A stretch of DNA of 64,000 bases, taken from contig NZ_AEWH01000042.1 in the NCBI RefSeq assembly GCF_000190475.1, positions 52,236-116,235 on the forward strand, given 5' to 3'. The notes beneath the pieces are model-generated. The model saw only the letters and a program-made list of their open reading frames with translations, was not told the DNA's origin and did not search any database. The position numbers were made by a program, and so were the translations under genes. This document shows, piece after piece, positions 45,535-55,122 of this stretch; positions within the stretch are counted from its first letter, which is position 1; every line of letters begins with the position of its first letter. This DNA comes from Ornithinibacillus scapharcae TW25. GTDB lineage: Bacteria > Bacillota > Bacilli > Bacillales > Amphibacillaceae.

Positions 45535-46218
45535 GTGGCAGCGGATGTAAAGGAGTATTTTAGAGCATTAAATCCACAAAAAGAAATCACTCATTTACTA
45601 AAAGAAGGGGTCAAAATCGGTATTTATGGCTCTTCATTTGACCCTATTACAAATGTACATCTTTGGACAGCCTCAACGGTGGCACATCGGAAGAAGTTAG
45701 ATTATATCATCTTCCTCCCATCATCAGGTAAACGTAGGGATAAGAGCTTGAAAACAGATGAAACTCATAGGGCGACAATGGTACAATTAGCCATAGAAGA
45801 CAATCCAAAGTTCCTACTAGATACGTATGAGTTTTCCGCTCCGGCAGGTAAAGGTTACACATACTACACCATGGAGCATTTCAAGGACCTACTTCCAAAC
45901 GCCGAATTCTTCTTTATCATGGGAGCAGACTTGTTAGTTGACATTGCTGATGGGAAATGGGTCAAAGATGAAGAGCTCATCCGCTCCAATCAATTCATTA
46001 TAATGGCTAGGGATAATATTGATATGCTCGGAACTATCGCAAAATCACCTTTATTACGCAACTATGATGATGGCAGATTCCACCTATTAGACAAAGGACT
46101 AGCGATGGAGATTAGTTCAACCTATATTCGCGAAGAGTTTTCTCGTGGCGGAGAACCAAGGTATTTATTACCAACGAGCTGTTATCACTACATTAAAAAT
46201 AATAACCTATACAAGTGA
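45535..46218 (+). CDS. nadD: Nicotinate-nucleotide adenylyltransferase-like NadD
   Basis: The 227-residue nucleotidyltransferase has an N-terminal extension of about 25 residues, then [49 protein letters not shown] and the C-terminal [21 protein letters not shown]. The usual T/H-x-G-H motif reads TNVH. Given its place between pncB and nadE it should adenylate NaMN to NaAD. It differs enough from housekeeping NadD to suggest a second copy elsewhere. The GTG start follows the pncB stop directly, with AAGGAG inside pncB. Confidence 0.88.
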   Translation: MAADVKEYFRALNPQKEITHLLKEGVKIGIYGSSFDPITNVHLWTASTVAHRKKLDYIIFLPSSGKRRDKSLKTDETHRATMVQLAIEDNPKFLLDTYEFSAPAGKGYTYYTMEHFKDLLPNAEFFFIMGADLLVDIADGKWVKDEELIRSNQFIIMARDNIDMLGTIAKSPLLRNYDDGRFHLLDKGLAMEISSTYIREEFSRGGEPRYLLPTSCYHYIKNNNLYK

Positions 46219-46229
46219 GGGATACGAAT

Positions 46230-47054
46230 ATGAGTAGTTTACAGAGTACTGTTATTGCAGAGCTAAAAGTACAACCGGCAATTGATCCGAAAGAAGAAAT
46301 AAGGAAGCGAATTAATTTTCTAAAAGAGTATCTACTAAAAAACAGTTTTGCTACAGGATATGTTCTTGGGATTTCAGGTGGTCAAGACTCTACCCTAGCA
46401 TCTAAACTGGCACAATTAGCAATTAATGAATTAAATGAAACGTCTGACAAAAAATATCAGTTCATCGGTGTAAGACTTCCATACGGTGAGCAGTTCGACG
46501 AAGAGGATTGCCAAGACGCAATTGATTTTGTTAAACCAAGTAAAGTCATTACAGTGAACATCAAAAAAGCTGTGGATGCTAGTGTACAATCCTTATCAGA
46601 TGCAGGAATTACTATTAGCGACTTCCTTAAAGGGAATGAAAAGGCTAGGGAAAGAATGAAAGTCCAATATAGTATTGGTGGTACTGAAAACTGCTTCGTG
46701 ATCGGAACAGATCATGCTAGTGAGGCCGTAACAGGTTTCTTTACGAAGCATGGTGATGGGGCATGTGATTTAATCCCACTTTATGGACTTAACAAACGTC
46801 AAGGAAAGCAATTATTAAAAGAACTCGGCTGTCCAGAGCATCTTTATAACAAAAAGCCTACTGCAGATTTAGAGGATAATAAACCAGCTTTACCTGACGA
46901 AGAAGCTTTAGGTGTCACGTATGAAGCAATTGATGATTATCTAGAAGGAAAACAAGTATCCGATAACGATAATGCAAGGATTGAAGAATTATATCTTAAG
47001 TCACGTCATAAACGACATGAAGCTGTTTCTGTTTTTGATGATTGGTGGAAATAA
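46230..47054 (+). CDS. nadE: Ammonia-dependent NAD synthetase NadE
   Basis: This 274-residue enzyme amidates NaAD to NAD. It has the PP-loop [52 protein letters not shown] and [14 protein letters not shown], with the [15 protein letters not shown]-terminus as in Bacillus NadE. ATG 46230 follows GAGGGATAC; a GTG at 46215 overlaps the nadD stop. It ends the salvage route nicotinamide-nicotinate-NaMN-NaAD-NAD. Confidence 0.95.
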   Translation: MSSLQSTVIAELKVQPAIDPKEEIRKRINFLKEYLLKNSFATGYVLGISGGQDSTLASKLAQLAINELNETSDKKYQFIGVRLPYGEQFDEEDCQDAIDFVKPSKVITVNIKKAVDASVQSLSDAGITISDFLKGNEKARERMKVQYSIGGTENCFVIGTDHASEAVTGFFTKHGDGACDLIPLYGLNKRQGKQLLKELGCPEHLYNKKPTADLEDNKPALPDEEALGVTYEAIDDYLEGKQVSDNDNARIEELYLKSRHKRHEAVSVFDDWWK

Positions 47055-47059
47055 CTGAC

Positions 47060-47095
47060 AAAGCGACTGGGCCACAATTTTGGTTCAGTTGCTTA
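47060..47095 (+). terminator. Possible terminator of the NAD operon
   Basis: AGCGACTG with CAGTTGCT forms a stem with an inner GGCCA/TGGTT part; the downstream stretch is T-rich but interrupted. Confidence 0.5.
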
Positions 47096-47117
47096 TCATA
47101 TTTTAAGAGGTGATGTT

Positions 47118-47825
47118 GTGAAAGAGAAAGTGATGGATACATTTAATAAACTCGCTACTGTTTATGCACACTCCGTCGATACGAAGAGTCTTTATAATAG
47201 TGAATACGAAAGACCCGCTATGTTAAGTGAATTACCAGAAGACCTTACAGGCCAGCTTATCCTCGACGCAGGCTGTGCAGCAGGATGGTACTCCGAACAA
47301 TTACTAAACCGAAGAGCCAATGTGATTGCAACAGATATTAGTGCAGAAATGGTTTCCGCTACGAAGAGAAGAATAGGAGACAGAGCTCACGTCCTACAAC
47401 ATGACATAGAAATCAAATTTCCACTCCAAGACCAAACCTTCGATTACATTATTAGCTCCTTAACACTTCACTATATACGAGATTGGAACCATACATTTCA
47501 GGAATTCAAGCGTATTTTAAAGCCTAATGGCACGCTGTTATTTTCCGTCCATCATCCTTTCACCGATATTCGGCTGCTTCCAGATTATAATTATTTTCAG
47601 ACAGAATTAATTGTGGATCAGTGGAATAAAGAAGGAAAGGTATATGAGGTACCATTTTACAGGCGATCACTTCAGTCTATTATCAATACGACATTGCAAT
47701 ACTTTGCTATAGAAAGAATGATTGAACCCTCGCCAACTGAGAAATTCAAAGAGCAATCCTTACATAAGTATAATCATCTGTTAAACAATCCAGCTTTCTT
47801 AATCATTAAAGCTCGCCAGAAATGA
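47118..47825 (+). CDS. Class I SAM-dependent methyltransferase
   Basis: The 235-residue protein has SAM motif I LILDAGCAAGWYSEQL (about 49-64), VIATDISAEMV (acidic end of strand 2) and FDYIISSLTLHYIRDW, followed by RILKPNGTLLFSVHHP. It belongs to the Methyltransf_11 class of small-molecule methylases. GTG start after AGAGGTGA. Substrate unknown. Confidence 0.87.
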   Translation: MKEKVMDTFNKLATVYAHSVDTKSLYNSEYERPAMLSELPEDLTGQLILDAGCAAGWYSEQLLNRRANVIATDISAEMVSATKRRIGDRAHVLQHDIEIKFPLQDQTFDYIISSLTLHYIRDWNHTFQEFKRILKPNGTLLFSVHHPFTDIRLLPDYNYFQTELIVDQWNKEGKVYEVPFYRRSLQSIINTTLQYFAIERMIEPSPTEKFKEQSLHKYNHLLNNPAFLIIKARQK

Positions 47826-47940
47826 CTTTTTTGTAACCTCTTTGTCATCCTTTTTTAATGACGATCTAGGTTTAAAAGGGAGAAATACTGTGAATAGAAT
47901 AGTGTAATCCTAAATACACGGCTCAAAAAGGAGTGATAAC

Positions 47941-48444
47941 GTGATTGGATTTAAACATATTCTATTAGCATTTGATGGGTCAGAGTATAGTGTACGTGCC
48001 TTACAAACGGCTGAGCATATAGCCAAACTAAGCAAGGCAAAGTTAACCGTGGCTTATGTTCACGAACCAAACTTAGACACTAGCTTCAGACCTGCATTAA
48101 CACGAGTACAAGACCAGGGTGTTATGCATACGGAAATCGGAACCATTCCAGTCCCATCGACCGAACCTGCAAGAAACGATTTGGAACAGACGCATTATGA
48201 GGACAATACACCAGATCATATCCTATCAGATGCTAAACTTCGGCTATCTAATTTGGATGAAGTAATATACGAGGTTTTAGCTGGAAAGCCTTCCGAGGAA
48301 ATAGCAAAGCTTGCAAAAGAAGAAGATATGGACTTAATCATTATGGGTAACCGAGGTATTAGTGGGTTTAAGAAATTCGTGATGGGCAGTGTGAGTAGAA
48401 AGGTAATGGATGAAGCGGAATGTCCGGTATTGGTTATAAAATGA
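47941..48444 (+). CDS. Universal stress protein UspA family
   Basis: The 167-residue protein has the Usp fold: ILLAFDGSEYSVRAL at the N-terminus and the ATP-binding tail IIMGNRGISGFKKFVMGSVS (G-x2-G-x9-G-S/T type). An insertion of about 35 residues lies between strand 2 and the core. GTG 47941 follows AAAGGAGTGA. A GTTTAA sequence about 70 bp upstream hints at SigB but the -10 match is poor. Confidence 0.88.
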   Translation: MIGFKHILLAFDGSEYSVRALQTAEHIAKLSKAKLTVAYVHEPNLDTSFRPALTRVQDQGVMHTEIGTIPVPSTEPARNDLEQTHYEDNTPDHILSDAKLRLSNLDEVIYEVLAGKPSEEIAKLAKEEDMDLIIMGNRGISGFKKFVMGSVSRKVMDEAECPVLVIK

Positions 48445-48553
48445 TTGGAGCAACCGGGTAGTCCATCATACCAAATTATAGTGCTTTACAATAGAACGAT
48501 AGAAACCCCAGTATTCCCTGCTTCCCATGAAGTCAGCCAAGGATAATATATAC

Positions 48554-48592
48554 GTAATCCCAGATCGCTAACTTTCAGTGCTCTGGGATTAC
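48554..48592. terminator. Bidirectional hairpin
   Basis: GTAATCCCAGA (48554-48564) pairs perfectly with TCTGGGATTAC (48582-48592), between the convergent Usp and ABC-2 permease genes. Confidence 0.75.
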
Positions 48593-48599
48593 ATATTTA

Positions 48600-49334
48600 T
48601 TATTTTCTATTCAAAATAATGATAGCCCCACCATAACCTATCACACACCAAATTAACAAATTAATATAATTCCCTAAAGTTGCATCAAAGGTAGTAGTTG
48701 CTAATGAAGCGCGCATAACCTCTGCCATTGAATATATTGGAAGTATTTCATGAAGTGTTTGTAACCACTCAGGGAGACGATCCATTGGGAAGTTTACCGG
48801 AGAAAACATTAGGGCACCGAAAATTATTACTTGCGATATACCTAATGATGCTGTTGGTGATAACAAATAAGAAAAGCCATACCCAACACCAATTGACGTT
48901 AAGGCAATCATGAGTAATGCTGGAACTACCGTCCAGGAGATATCATATCCTGGGCTAAACATGAAATGTGCAACAAGAGAAGCTACAACAATTCCTGGAA
49001 CTGTTATGATGATCCACATAAAAGTCTCCGCACCTAAAATTACAGAACGTTTAACTGGCCATGTACGCATAAATTCCATATAGCCATCTGATTTAGCAGT
49101 ACCCACTTGTTGGGGCAGGATTACTAATCCAGTAATAATTAAGATTATTGTAGGAGCACCTGTCGCTAGAAACAGAATAGTTTTAGTATCCGGAGCAGGA
49201 ATTAAATACGTAAACCCAATCACGATCCCTACAGAAATTAGTATTTGTATTAAAGCCATAAAAATTAAAAATCCTGCGTTTCTAAGGAATTGCAGCTGAA
49301 AAACATATTTATAATGGCTCCATAAACTCATCAT
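48600..49334 (-). CDS. ABC-2 type transporter permease
   Basis: This 244-residue protein has six membrane helices and an ABC-2/DrrB-like layout. It overlaps the ATPase gene by 4 bp and belongs to a MerR-ATPase-permease operon, an arrangement common for drug or peptide efflux. Substrate unknown. Confidence 0.85.
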   Translation of the reverse strand: MMSLWSHYKYVFQLQFLRNAGFLIFMALIQILISVGIVIGFTYLIPAPDTKTILFLATGAPTIILIITGLVILPQQVGTAKSDGYMEFMRTWPVKRSVILGAETFMWIIITVPGIVVASLVAHFMFSPGYDISWTVVPALLMIALTSIGVGYGFSYLLSPTASLGISQVIIFGALMFSPVNFPMDRLPEWLQTLHEILPIYSMAEVMRASLATTTFDATLGNYINLLIWCVIGYGGAIIILNRK

Positions 49335-50266
49335 GAGCTCACCACCTTATTAGAGGTTAGTTCAATATAGGCATCCTCAATAGTTGTGGGGGACAATGAA
49401 TAGTCATTAACAATCCCTTTATCCACTAAATTTTTTACCCAATCGATTGATTGCGATACATTTGAAGCATCCATCGAGTAAATTATCCTAGTTCCATTAC
49501 TATGGAAGGAATTTGCCCAACCTGGACAATCTAATTCGGATCTATCATCAGCTAAACTTAGCTCCATTCGCATATGGTTACTGACGGATCCTTTTACCTC
49601 AGTTGGAGCGCCCTGAGTTATAATTCTTCCATCATGTATGATGGCGACCTGATCAACTGCCTTCTCAGCCTCCAGCACATTATGTGTAACTAAAATGACC
49701 GAGGTACCTTCCTTTGTTAAATCACGGATGACATTCCATAGATAACGCCTCCTTACCGGATCAACATCATTAGTTGGCTCATCAAGGATGACCAACTTGC
49801 CCGGAACAATTACAGCCATACAGAACGCGGTCAATCTTCTAGCACCACCCGAGAGACTTTGCCCCTCCTTATTAGCCCACTTCCCCATATCCAATGCATC
49901 AAATAGCATATCTAAACGCTTAGGATTATATTTTTTACCTCCTCTCACTTTCCCCATCAAACTAACAGCTTGCTTAGGAGATAAGAATCCCAGTGGAACT
50001 TGAGATTGTGGTTGTATAGAACACAATGACCTGGTACGTATTGGTGATTGGTATACCGATTCTCCTAGCAATGTAATTTCACCGGAATCAGGAGTTACTA
50101 GCCCTAATATTTGGTTCACCAAAGTCGTTTTTCCTGCACCATTCTGTCCAAGTAACCCGAGTATTTCACCTTCTTTGAGTTCGAGCGAAATATTATCATT
50201 AGCAATAATTTTGTTCTTACCTTTGCGTTGAAAAATCTTCGTAACATTCCTTACCTCCAAAACCAT
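49331..50266 (-). CDS. ABC transporter ATPase
   Basis: The 311-residue protein has Walker A GQNGAGKTT, a variant signature LSGGARR, Walker B LVILDEPTNDVD and switch His LVTHN, then a C-terminal extension of about 80 residues as in DrrA/CcmA-type exporters. It begins 1 bp after the MerR gene stop and overlaps the permease. Confidence 0.9.
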   Translation of the reverse strand: MVLEVRNVTKIFQRKGKNKIIANDNISLELKEGEILGLLGQNGAGKTTLVNQILGLVTPDSGEITLLGESVYQSPIRTRSLCSIQPQSQVPLGFLSPKQAVSLMGKVRGGKKYNPKRLDMLFDALDMGKWANKEGQSLSGGARRLTAFCMAVIVPGKLVILDEPTNDVDPVRRRYLWNVIRDLTKEGTSVILVTHNVLEAEKAVDQVAIIHDGRIITQGAPTEVKGSVSNHMRMELSLADDRSELDCPGWANSFHSNGTRIIYSMDASNVSQSIDWVKNLVDKGIVNDYSLSPTTIEDAYIELTSNKVVSS

Positions 50267-50267
50267 G

Positions 50268-50996
50268 TTATTGATCCCCCCTCGCCATATTTACGCGTTC
50301 TAAAAAGCCTATAACATGTTTATCCATCGGGTAAAAAGCTATCCCATCCTTTAAATTCTTGAGGGACTCCCACATATCACTTAATAAATCTTCATCATTA
50401 CCGAACATCTTTGTCGCTTGGTTTAACCATCGCTGAGCTAAATCAAAAGCTAACTCCGAGTTAGGATCAATATCGTGGTATTTCTTAATATCACTAATTA
50501 TTTTGAGCCACTCTTTTATATCTTCCTCATTCATTTCTGCGCTTATTTCAATGATCTTTTTCATCTCTTCTTTATCTAAATAGTCATGATAGTGTTTTAG
50601 TGCATCCTCTGGGTCTTGCTGGAACATTTGGATTACGCTAAATATAATTGGCCAATTAACGTCTCCCTCAAACTCAATGGAGTACGATACCCCTAGAAGT
50701 GCTTGTTCTAATATCTTTAATCTTTCTTTTTCCTTCTTCACCATCTCAAGTTGTTCCTGAATAGATTGTTGCCAACTCACAGCTGAATCCTTTAAAATAT
50801 CCTTTATCCTCTCTAATGTAAACCCCATGTATTTCAGGGCTAACACTCGTTCTAGCCGCATTACATCCTCATCATTATATAAGCGGTGCCCACCACTTGT
50901 TCTTGAGGAAGGTTTGATTAAACCAATTTCATCGTAGTAGTCTAACGTCCTTACCGTTACACCTGTATTTTTGGAAAGCTGCCCTATCGTATACAT
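50268..50996 (-). CDS. MerR family transcriptional regulator
   Basis: This 242-residue regulator has the MerR winged helix at residues 1-70 (IGQLSKNTGVTVRTLDYYDE, HRLYNDEDVMRLERVLALK), a coiled-coil linker to about 110, and a C-terminal effector domain of about 130 residues resembling the TipAS class. It controls its own operon, as the promoter geometry upstream shows. The ligand is probably a drug exported by the ABC-2 pump (inference). Confidence 0.9.
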   Translation of the reverse strand: MYTIGQLSKNTGVTVRTLDYYDEIGLIKPSSRTSGGHRLYNDEDVMRLERVLALKYMGFTLERIKDILKDSAVSWQQSIQEQLEMVKKEKERLKILEQALLGVSYSIEFEGDVNWPIIFSVIQMFQQDPEDALKHYHDYLDKEEMKKIIEISAEMNEEDIKEWLKIISDIKKYHDIDPNSELAFDLAQRWLNQATKMFGNDEDLLSDMWESLKNLKDGIAFYPMDKHVIGFLERVNMARGDQ

Positions 50997-51023
50997 TTAT
51001 CTCACCTCTTCTTTATTTTCTTC

Positions 51024-51054
51024 AGTATAAAACAACACGTTACGTGTGATTCAA
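51024..51054 (-). promoter_or_regulatory. MerR-type promoter with operator palindrome
   Basis: On the minus strand TTGAAT (51049-51054) and TATACT (51024-51029) are 19 bp apart, the over-long spacing used by MerR activators. The spacer holds the palindrome ACACGT-A-ACGTGT (51035-51047). Confidence 0.85.
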
Positions 51055-51079
51055 TAGGAAAATGAAAAAATTTTTAAAT

Positions 51080-51122
51080 AAAAAGAGTAACAACAATGAA
51101 AAATTCAATGTGTTACTCTTTC
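51080..51122 (-). terminator. Terminator of the HExxH protein gene
   Basis: AAAGAGTAACA (51082-51092) pairs with TGTTACTCTTT (51111-51121), with an A-run upstream giving a minus-strand T-run. Confidence 0.8.
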
Positions 51123-51136
51123 GCTTGGCTCTTTTA

Positions 51137-51883
51137 TTAAATGATACTTGTTATCCCAAAATGCTCCATAAGTGATTTTTCCTCTTTAAATTCAATCCAC
51201 CTATGATATTCCTTAAAAACTTGGTATACATCATCATTAAATTGCACCTCCACTAAATATTTAACAGCAAGAAAGCTACGCCAATAATCATACATAATAC
51301 TAGTCAAACTACCGGCATAACTGCCTTGTCCAAATTGGTCGAGTGTGTGATTCCCATACTTATCTTTAAAATGGTGTACTAATTCCGTCTCTATATGCGT
51401 AAACTCAGCAAATTGCTCATCACTTAGAATATATTTTCTCGGTAAGTACTGACACATACCTTCTTCAAACCAAATACTGTCTGTACGTTCTTCATCAAAC
51501 TCGTCCGGAAATAAATCTAAATGATGTGTTAACTCGTGCCCTAAGATTGTAAAAATGTGAATTTCTGGTAGGTTTTCATAAAATGCCTTAATCTCAGGAT
51601 AATCTCGCCCTTCTAATTGCTGGATGAACAGCTGTCTCCAAGCTACTAAATCAGGGGTAAAATATATTAAATCTTTATTTGTATATGCCGGGATTGGTAT
51701 AGATGAAAATGTCGTTGTTGCTAACTCCGAAGTCGTCCAAACAATTCCCCTTGGTAACTCTCTTAATTCATAATCTTTTTGTAGTATATTTTGATATTCA
51801 ACTAGTTTTTCAGTAAATCTCTTTATTCTCTCTTGATACTTCGCATAGTCTTCAATTTGCTCAAAAGCAAAAATTTGCTTCAT
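51137..51883 (-). CDS. Putative HExxH metalloprotease-like protein
   Basis: The 248-residue protein has a gluzincin-type zinc site: GHELTHHLDLF (HExxH, about residues 125-129) and, 25 or so residues on, WFEEGMCQYLP with the third ligand Glu. No signal peptide or membrane segment is visible, so it is probably cytoplasmic. ATG 51883 follows GGGGTGGGG. The family is not recognised further; peptidase activity is an inference from the motif. Confidence 0.65.
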   Translation of the reverse strand: MKQIFAFEQIEDYAKYQERIKRFTEKLVEYQNILQKDYELRELPRGIVWTTSELATTTFSSIPIPAYTNKDLIYFTPDLVAWRQLFIQQLEGRDYPEIKAFYENLPEIHIFTILGHELTHHLDLFPDEFDEERTDSIWFEEGMCQYLPRKYILSDEQFAEFTHIETELVHHFKDKYGNHTLDQFGQGSYAGSLTSIMYDYWRSFLAVKYLVEVQFNDDVYQVFKEYHRWIEFKEEKSLMEHFGITSII

Positions 51884-51956
51884 TTTTTCCCCACCCCATC
51901 TTTCTAGGTTTATTTTACCACGTATTACCAGTCGGGAGGGTATGGAAATTGTACTC

Positions 51957-52440
51957 CAGGGTTAATCGATGCGGGAGGCTGTCTCGGACTCGCGCCGGGG
52001 GTTGGATAAGTCACGAGAGAGAGCTCGACTCGCGCTGGGGGGTGAATAAGTCGCGAGGCCAGTGATTGTTCTTGCACCACGGGCGGGGGCTCGAGTGAGA
52101 ATAAAACTGAGTCGCGTTAGTTTGAACGGTTGGCGCGTCAGTTTCTCTCGGCGACGCGGAAATTTTCCCAATCGTCGCGCGAGTTGTTTTAGGTCGCGCC
52201 GGTGGGAGAAATAGTCACGAGAGAGGACCCGACTCGCGCTGGGAGGTGAATAAGTCGCGCGGCCAGTGATTGTTCTTGCGCCACGGGCGGGGGCTCGAGC
52301 GAGAATAAAACTGAGTCGCGTTAGTTTGAACGGTTGGCGCGTCAGTTTCTCTCGGCGACGCGGATATTTCTTCAATCACCACTCGAGTTTTTCCTTAAGC
52401 CCCAGTGAGAATTCCAAAACCTCGCGCGACTCTCCTTGAC
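51957..52440. repeat. GC-rich CGCG repeat island, tandem 204-bp duplication
   Basis: This stretch is far richer in G and C than its surroundings and crowded with TCGCG, GCGCG and CGCG. GACTCGCGCTGGG begins at 52027 and again at 52231, a period of 204 bp; the next 145 bp are nearly identical, and the 40 bp before each copy also match (TAGTCACGAGAGAG). A third, diverged stretch runs to about 52440. An open frame on the minus strand (51962-52375) merely translates the repeat. No gene or known element is recognised. Confidence 0.85.
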
Positions 52441-52460
52441 AATCTGGATTCTGCCTACCC

Positions 52461-53477
52461 CTAACCTACCATTATCAAGAAAATAAACAATACAAACATC
52501 AGCATTAACCCAAAAGGAGCTCCGAATCTCGCCCATTCTTTACTCGTGATTCCTAACTTATTGGCAGAGATGATATTCGGAATATTCCCTGGGATTAACA
52601 TACCCCCACTAATGATTAAGCCAAATAACAAGAAGCGAATCGTTTCTGAATTCATAGACGGACTGATTTCTGCTGCCGCCAATGTCGCATTATCTAGTAC
52701 AGCAGAAATCATGTTAATCCAATATAATACCCCAGGCTGTAAATCTAGTAAAAACATGTTTACAAATGGTTCAAAACCTGCTCCCAGCAATGTTAGACCC
52801 ATAACGAATAAGTATATTTTTAGAGATCGAACAAAAATCTCTGCATAGCTCTCTGCCTCATTACTCCCACTCAATCCATGTGTACGCTTTTTCGGTTTTA
52901 TTGTTAGAAAAGCTATAACCCCAATCACTAGAAGCGTAATCATTATTTCCATCCCCATTAGGTTAAAAAGATAAGAGAAACTTTGATTAAGCTTACTAGT
53001 CGTGATAGTTGATAATGGCTCACCGATTGGTGTTAGTACGGCTCCTAAACCGATTGAGAAACAAGCAAGAATGACTGCTCGAATTTCTGATTGTCTATCT
53101 AAGTTTAGTACACTAATAATAGAAACTAGCACAATTGCAGCAATTATAGCTGTGATGATGCTCGATAATAGCCCCAATATAATAATAACAATTGCTAGAA
53201 ATACGTGTTGGTTCATCCTCTTACTTATCTGTAGGATTTGGTATTCTATTGGACTCTTTAACCATTTAAATAATAACCCTGCGGTTAATACCGCAAACGT
53301 AATAAATACCGGCTCTCTCCATGCCTGGTTAATAAGGCTTGGCCCCAAAACTCCGCTTACTACTGCAGACAACAACCCCATAAAAAATAAAAAAGCCTCT
53401 AGATTTTGTTCTACTACCTTGGAAAAGAAAGGCATTATTAATACTAGTAATAGAATGATAACGAGGCCATATATCAT
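52461..53477 (-). CDS. DUF1646 family membrane protein, putative cation transporter
   Basis: The 338-residue protein has nine to ten membrane helices and the DUF1646 features GLGAVLTPIGEPLSTI and SGGMLIPGNIPNIISANKLG, which recall the re-entrant loops of the ion transporter superfamily (NhaD/ArsB type). ATG 53477 follows GGAGG. The 3' end lies 20 bp from the GC-rich repeat island. Substrate unknown. Confidence 0.82.
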   Translation of the reverse strand: MIYGLVIILLLVLIMPFFSKVVEQNLEAFLFFMGLLSAVVSGVLGPSLINQAWREPVFITFAVLTAGLLFKWLKSPIEYQILQISKRMNQHVFLAIVIIILGLLSSIITAIIAAIVLVSIISVLNLDRQSEIRAVILACFSIGLGAVLTPIGEPLSTITTSKLNQSFSYLFNLMGMEIMITLLVIGVIAFLTIKPKKRTHGLSGSNEAESYAEIFVRSLKIYLFVMGLTLLGAGFEPFVNMFLLDLQPGVLYWINMISAVLDNATLAAAEISPSMNSETIRFLLFGLIISGGMLIPGNIPNIISANKLGITSKEWARFGAPFGLMLMFVLFIFLIMVG

Positions 53478-53580
53478 GTGAAATTCCTCCAATACAATAT
53501 GTTAAAAAAGTAAGTAACCTCTATTACCCTATTCGGACATGCCTTAAAATATCACCTTGAATCTCTGAAGCAAACGTCAA

Positions 53581-53612
53581 AAAACCACACATCCCAATAT
53601 GTGTGGTTTTAA
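53581..53612 (-). terminator. Terminator after mqo
   Basis: AAAACCACACAT pairs with ATGTGTGGTTTT around a 6-nt loop, giving a minus-strand T-run. Confidence 0.88.
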
Positions 53613-53625
53613 ATCAAATTAGCTA

Positions 53626-55122
53626 TTAAGCTTTTTGTAGCATATCGGTTAATCCAAGAGTTTCAGCTGTTGCATTGTGAATTTTTCGAGCAAGCTCTGG
53701 ATTCTCTGTTAAGGAAACACCATATGCAGGAATCATTTCCTTAATCTTAGGCTCCCATTCATCCATGCGTTCAGGGAAGCATCTATTTAATACTTCTAGC
53801 ATGACATGAACAGCTGTTGAAGCACCTGGGGAAGCACCTAACAATGCAGCTACTGAACCATCAGCAGCATTCACTACTTCTGTACCAAATTGAAGCGTTC
53901 CTTTACCATCAGCTTCGGTCTCCTTGATTACCTGAACACGTTGACCAGCAACTACGATTTCCCAGTCTTCTGATTTTGCATTCGGGATAAATTCACGAAG
54001 CTCTTCCATACGCTTTTCTTTGGATAATAACACTTGTTGTATTAAATACTTTGTTAAACCGAAGTTCTTCAAACCTGCACCTACCATATTCACAATGTTA
54101 TGTGGCTTAATGGAAGTAAACAAATCTAGCATAGATCCTGTTTTTAGAAACTTTGGTGAGAATCCTGCGAAAGGACCAAATAGTAATGTCTTTTGATTAT
54201 CAATATATCGTGTATCCAAATGCGGAACAGACATTGGCGGAGCACCCACCTTTGCCTTTCCGTATACTTTTGCTTCGTGTTGTGCGATTATATCAGGGTT
54301 CTTACAAACCATAAATAATCCACTTACAGGAAATCCACCAATTCCTTTTCCTTCTGGGATACCAGTCTTTTGCAGTAGGTGGAGACTTCCACCTCCTGCA
54401 CCCAAAAAGACAAACTTCGCTGTATGTCGCTCTACGGTTCCGCTTTCATTTTTCACTTTCACTTCCCATGATCCGTCACTTGTCCGTTTCATGTTTTTCA
54501 CACTATGTTTATAATGAATGTTCACATTTTTACTTTCTAAATGTTTGAATAAGATACGTGTTAATTCCCCAAAGTTTACATCTGTACCAGAATCAATCTT
54601 CGTTGCAGCAATCGGCTCCTTATCTTTGCGTTCTTGCATGACTAATGGAATCCATTCTTTCAGCTTTTCTGGGTCGTCAGAAAACTCCATACCTTGGAAT
54701 AGCGGACTGTTTGATAGCGCTTCAAATCTTTTCTTTAAAAAAGAAACGTTCTCTTCACCATGCACTAAACTCATATGTGGTAATGGCATAATAAAGTCCT
54801 GTGGATTCTGGATTAATTTGTTATGAACTAAGTAAGACCAGAACTGTCTCGAAACGTGGAACTGCTCGTTTATAGCAATTGCTTTCTTAATATCCACCGA
54901 ACCGTCTGGTTTTTCTGGAGTATAGTTTAATTCACATAATGCAGCATGCCCCGTTCCTGCATTATTCCATTCATTAGAACTTTCTTCCCCTGGCTTATCC
55001 AGTTGCTCAAATACAGTTATATTCCATTCTGGAACTAATTCTTTCAGAAGTGCCCCAAGGGTAGCACTCATAATGCCAGCACCTATTAAGATGACATCTG
55101 TTTTGTTCTGTAAGTTGCTCAT
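53626..55122 (-). CDS. mqo: Malate:quinone oxidoreductase Mqo
   Basis: This 498-residue FAD enzyme oxidises malate to oxaloacetate and passes electrons to the quinone pool. Landmarks are [20 protein letters not shown] (FAD site), [49 protein letters not shown] and the C-terminal [20 protein letters not shown] 55122 (MSNLQ) follows AAGGATGGG; an ATG 9 bp earlier overlaps that site. Monocistronic. Confidence 0.96.
   Translation of the reverse strand: MSNLQNKTDVILIGAGIMSATLGALLKELVPEWNITVFEQLDKPGEESSNEWNNAGTGHAALCELNYTPEKPDGSVDIKKAIAINEQFHVSRQFWSYLVHNKLIQNPQDFIMPLPHMSLVHGEENVSFLKKRFEALSNSPLFQGMEFSDDPEKLKEWIPLVMQERKDKEPIAATKIDSGTDVNFGELTRILFKHLESKNVNIHYKHSVKNMKRTSDGSWEVKVKNESGTVERHTAKFVFLGAGGGSLHLLQKTGIPEGKGIGGFPVSGLFMVCKNPDIIAQHEAKVYGKAKVGAPPMSVPHLDTRYIDNQKTLLFGPFAGFSPKFLKTGSMLDLFTSIKPHNIVNMVGAGLKNFGLTKYLIQQVLLSKEKRMEELREFIPNAKSEDWEIVVAGQRVQVIKETEADGKGTLQFGTEVVNAADGSVAALLGASPGASTAVHVMLEVLNRCFPERMDEWEPKIKEMIPAYGVSLTENPELARKIHNATAETLGLTDMLQKA

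Noticed and set aside
47868-47895. SigB promoter of the universal stress gene
   Set aside because: GTTTAA is present but no GGGTAT-like -10 box lies at the right distance.
51962-52375. A 137-residue minus-strand open frame
   Set aside because: It is a translation of the GC-rich repeat: Arg/Pro/Ser-rich, internally duplicated, without a ribosome site or recognisable domain.
53002-53481. 159-residue plus-strand open frame opposite the DUF1646 gene
   Set aside because: It is antisense to a membrane protein gene and has no support of its own.
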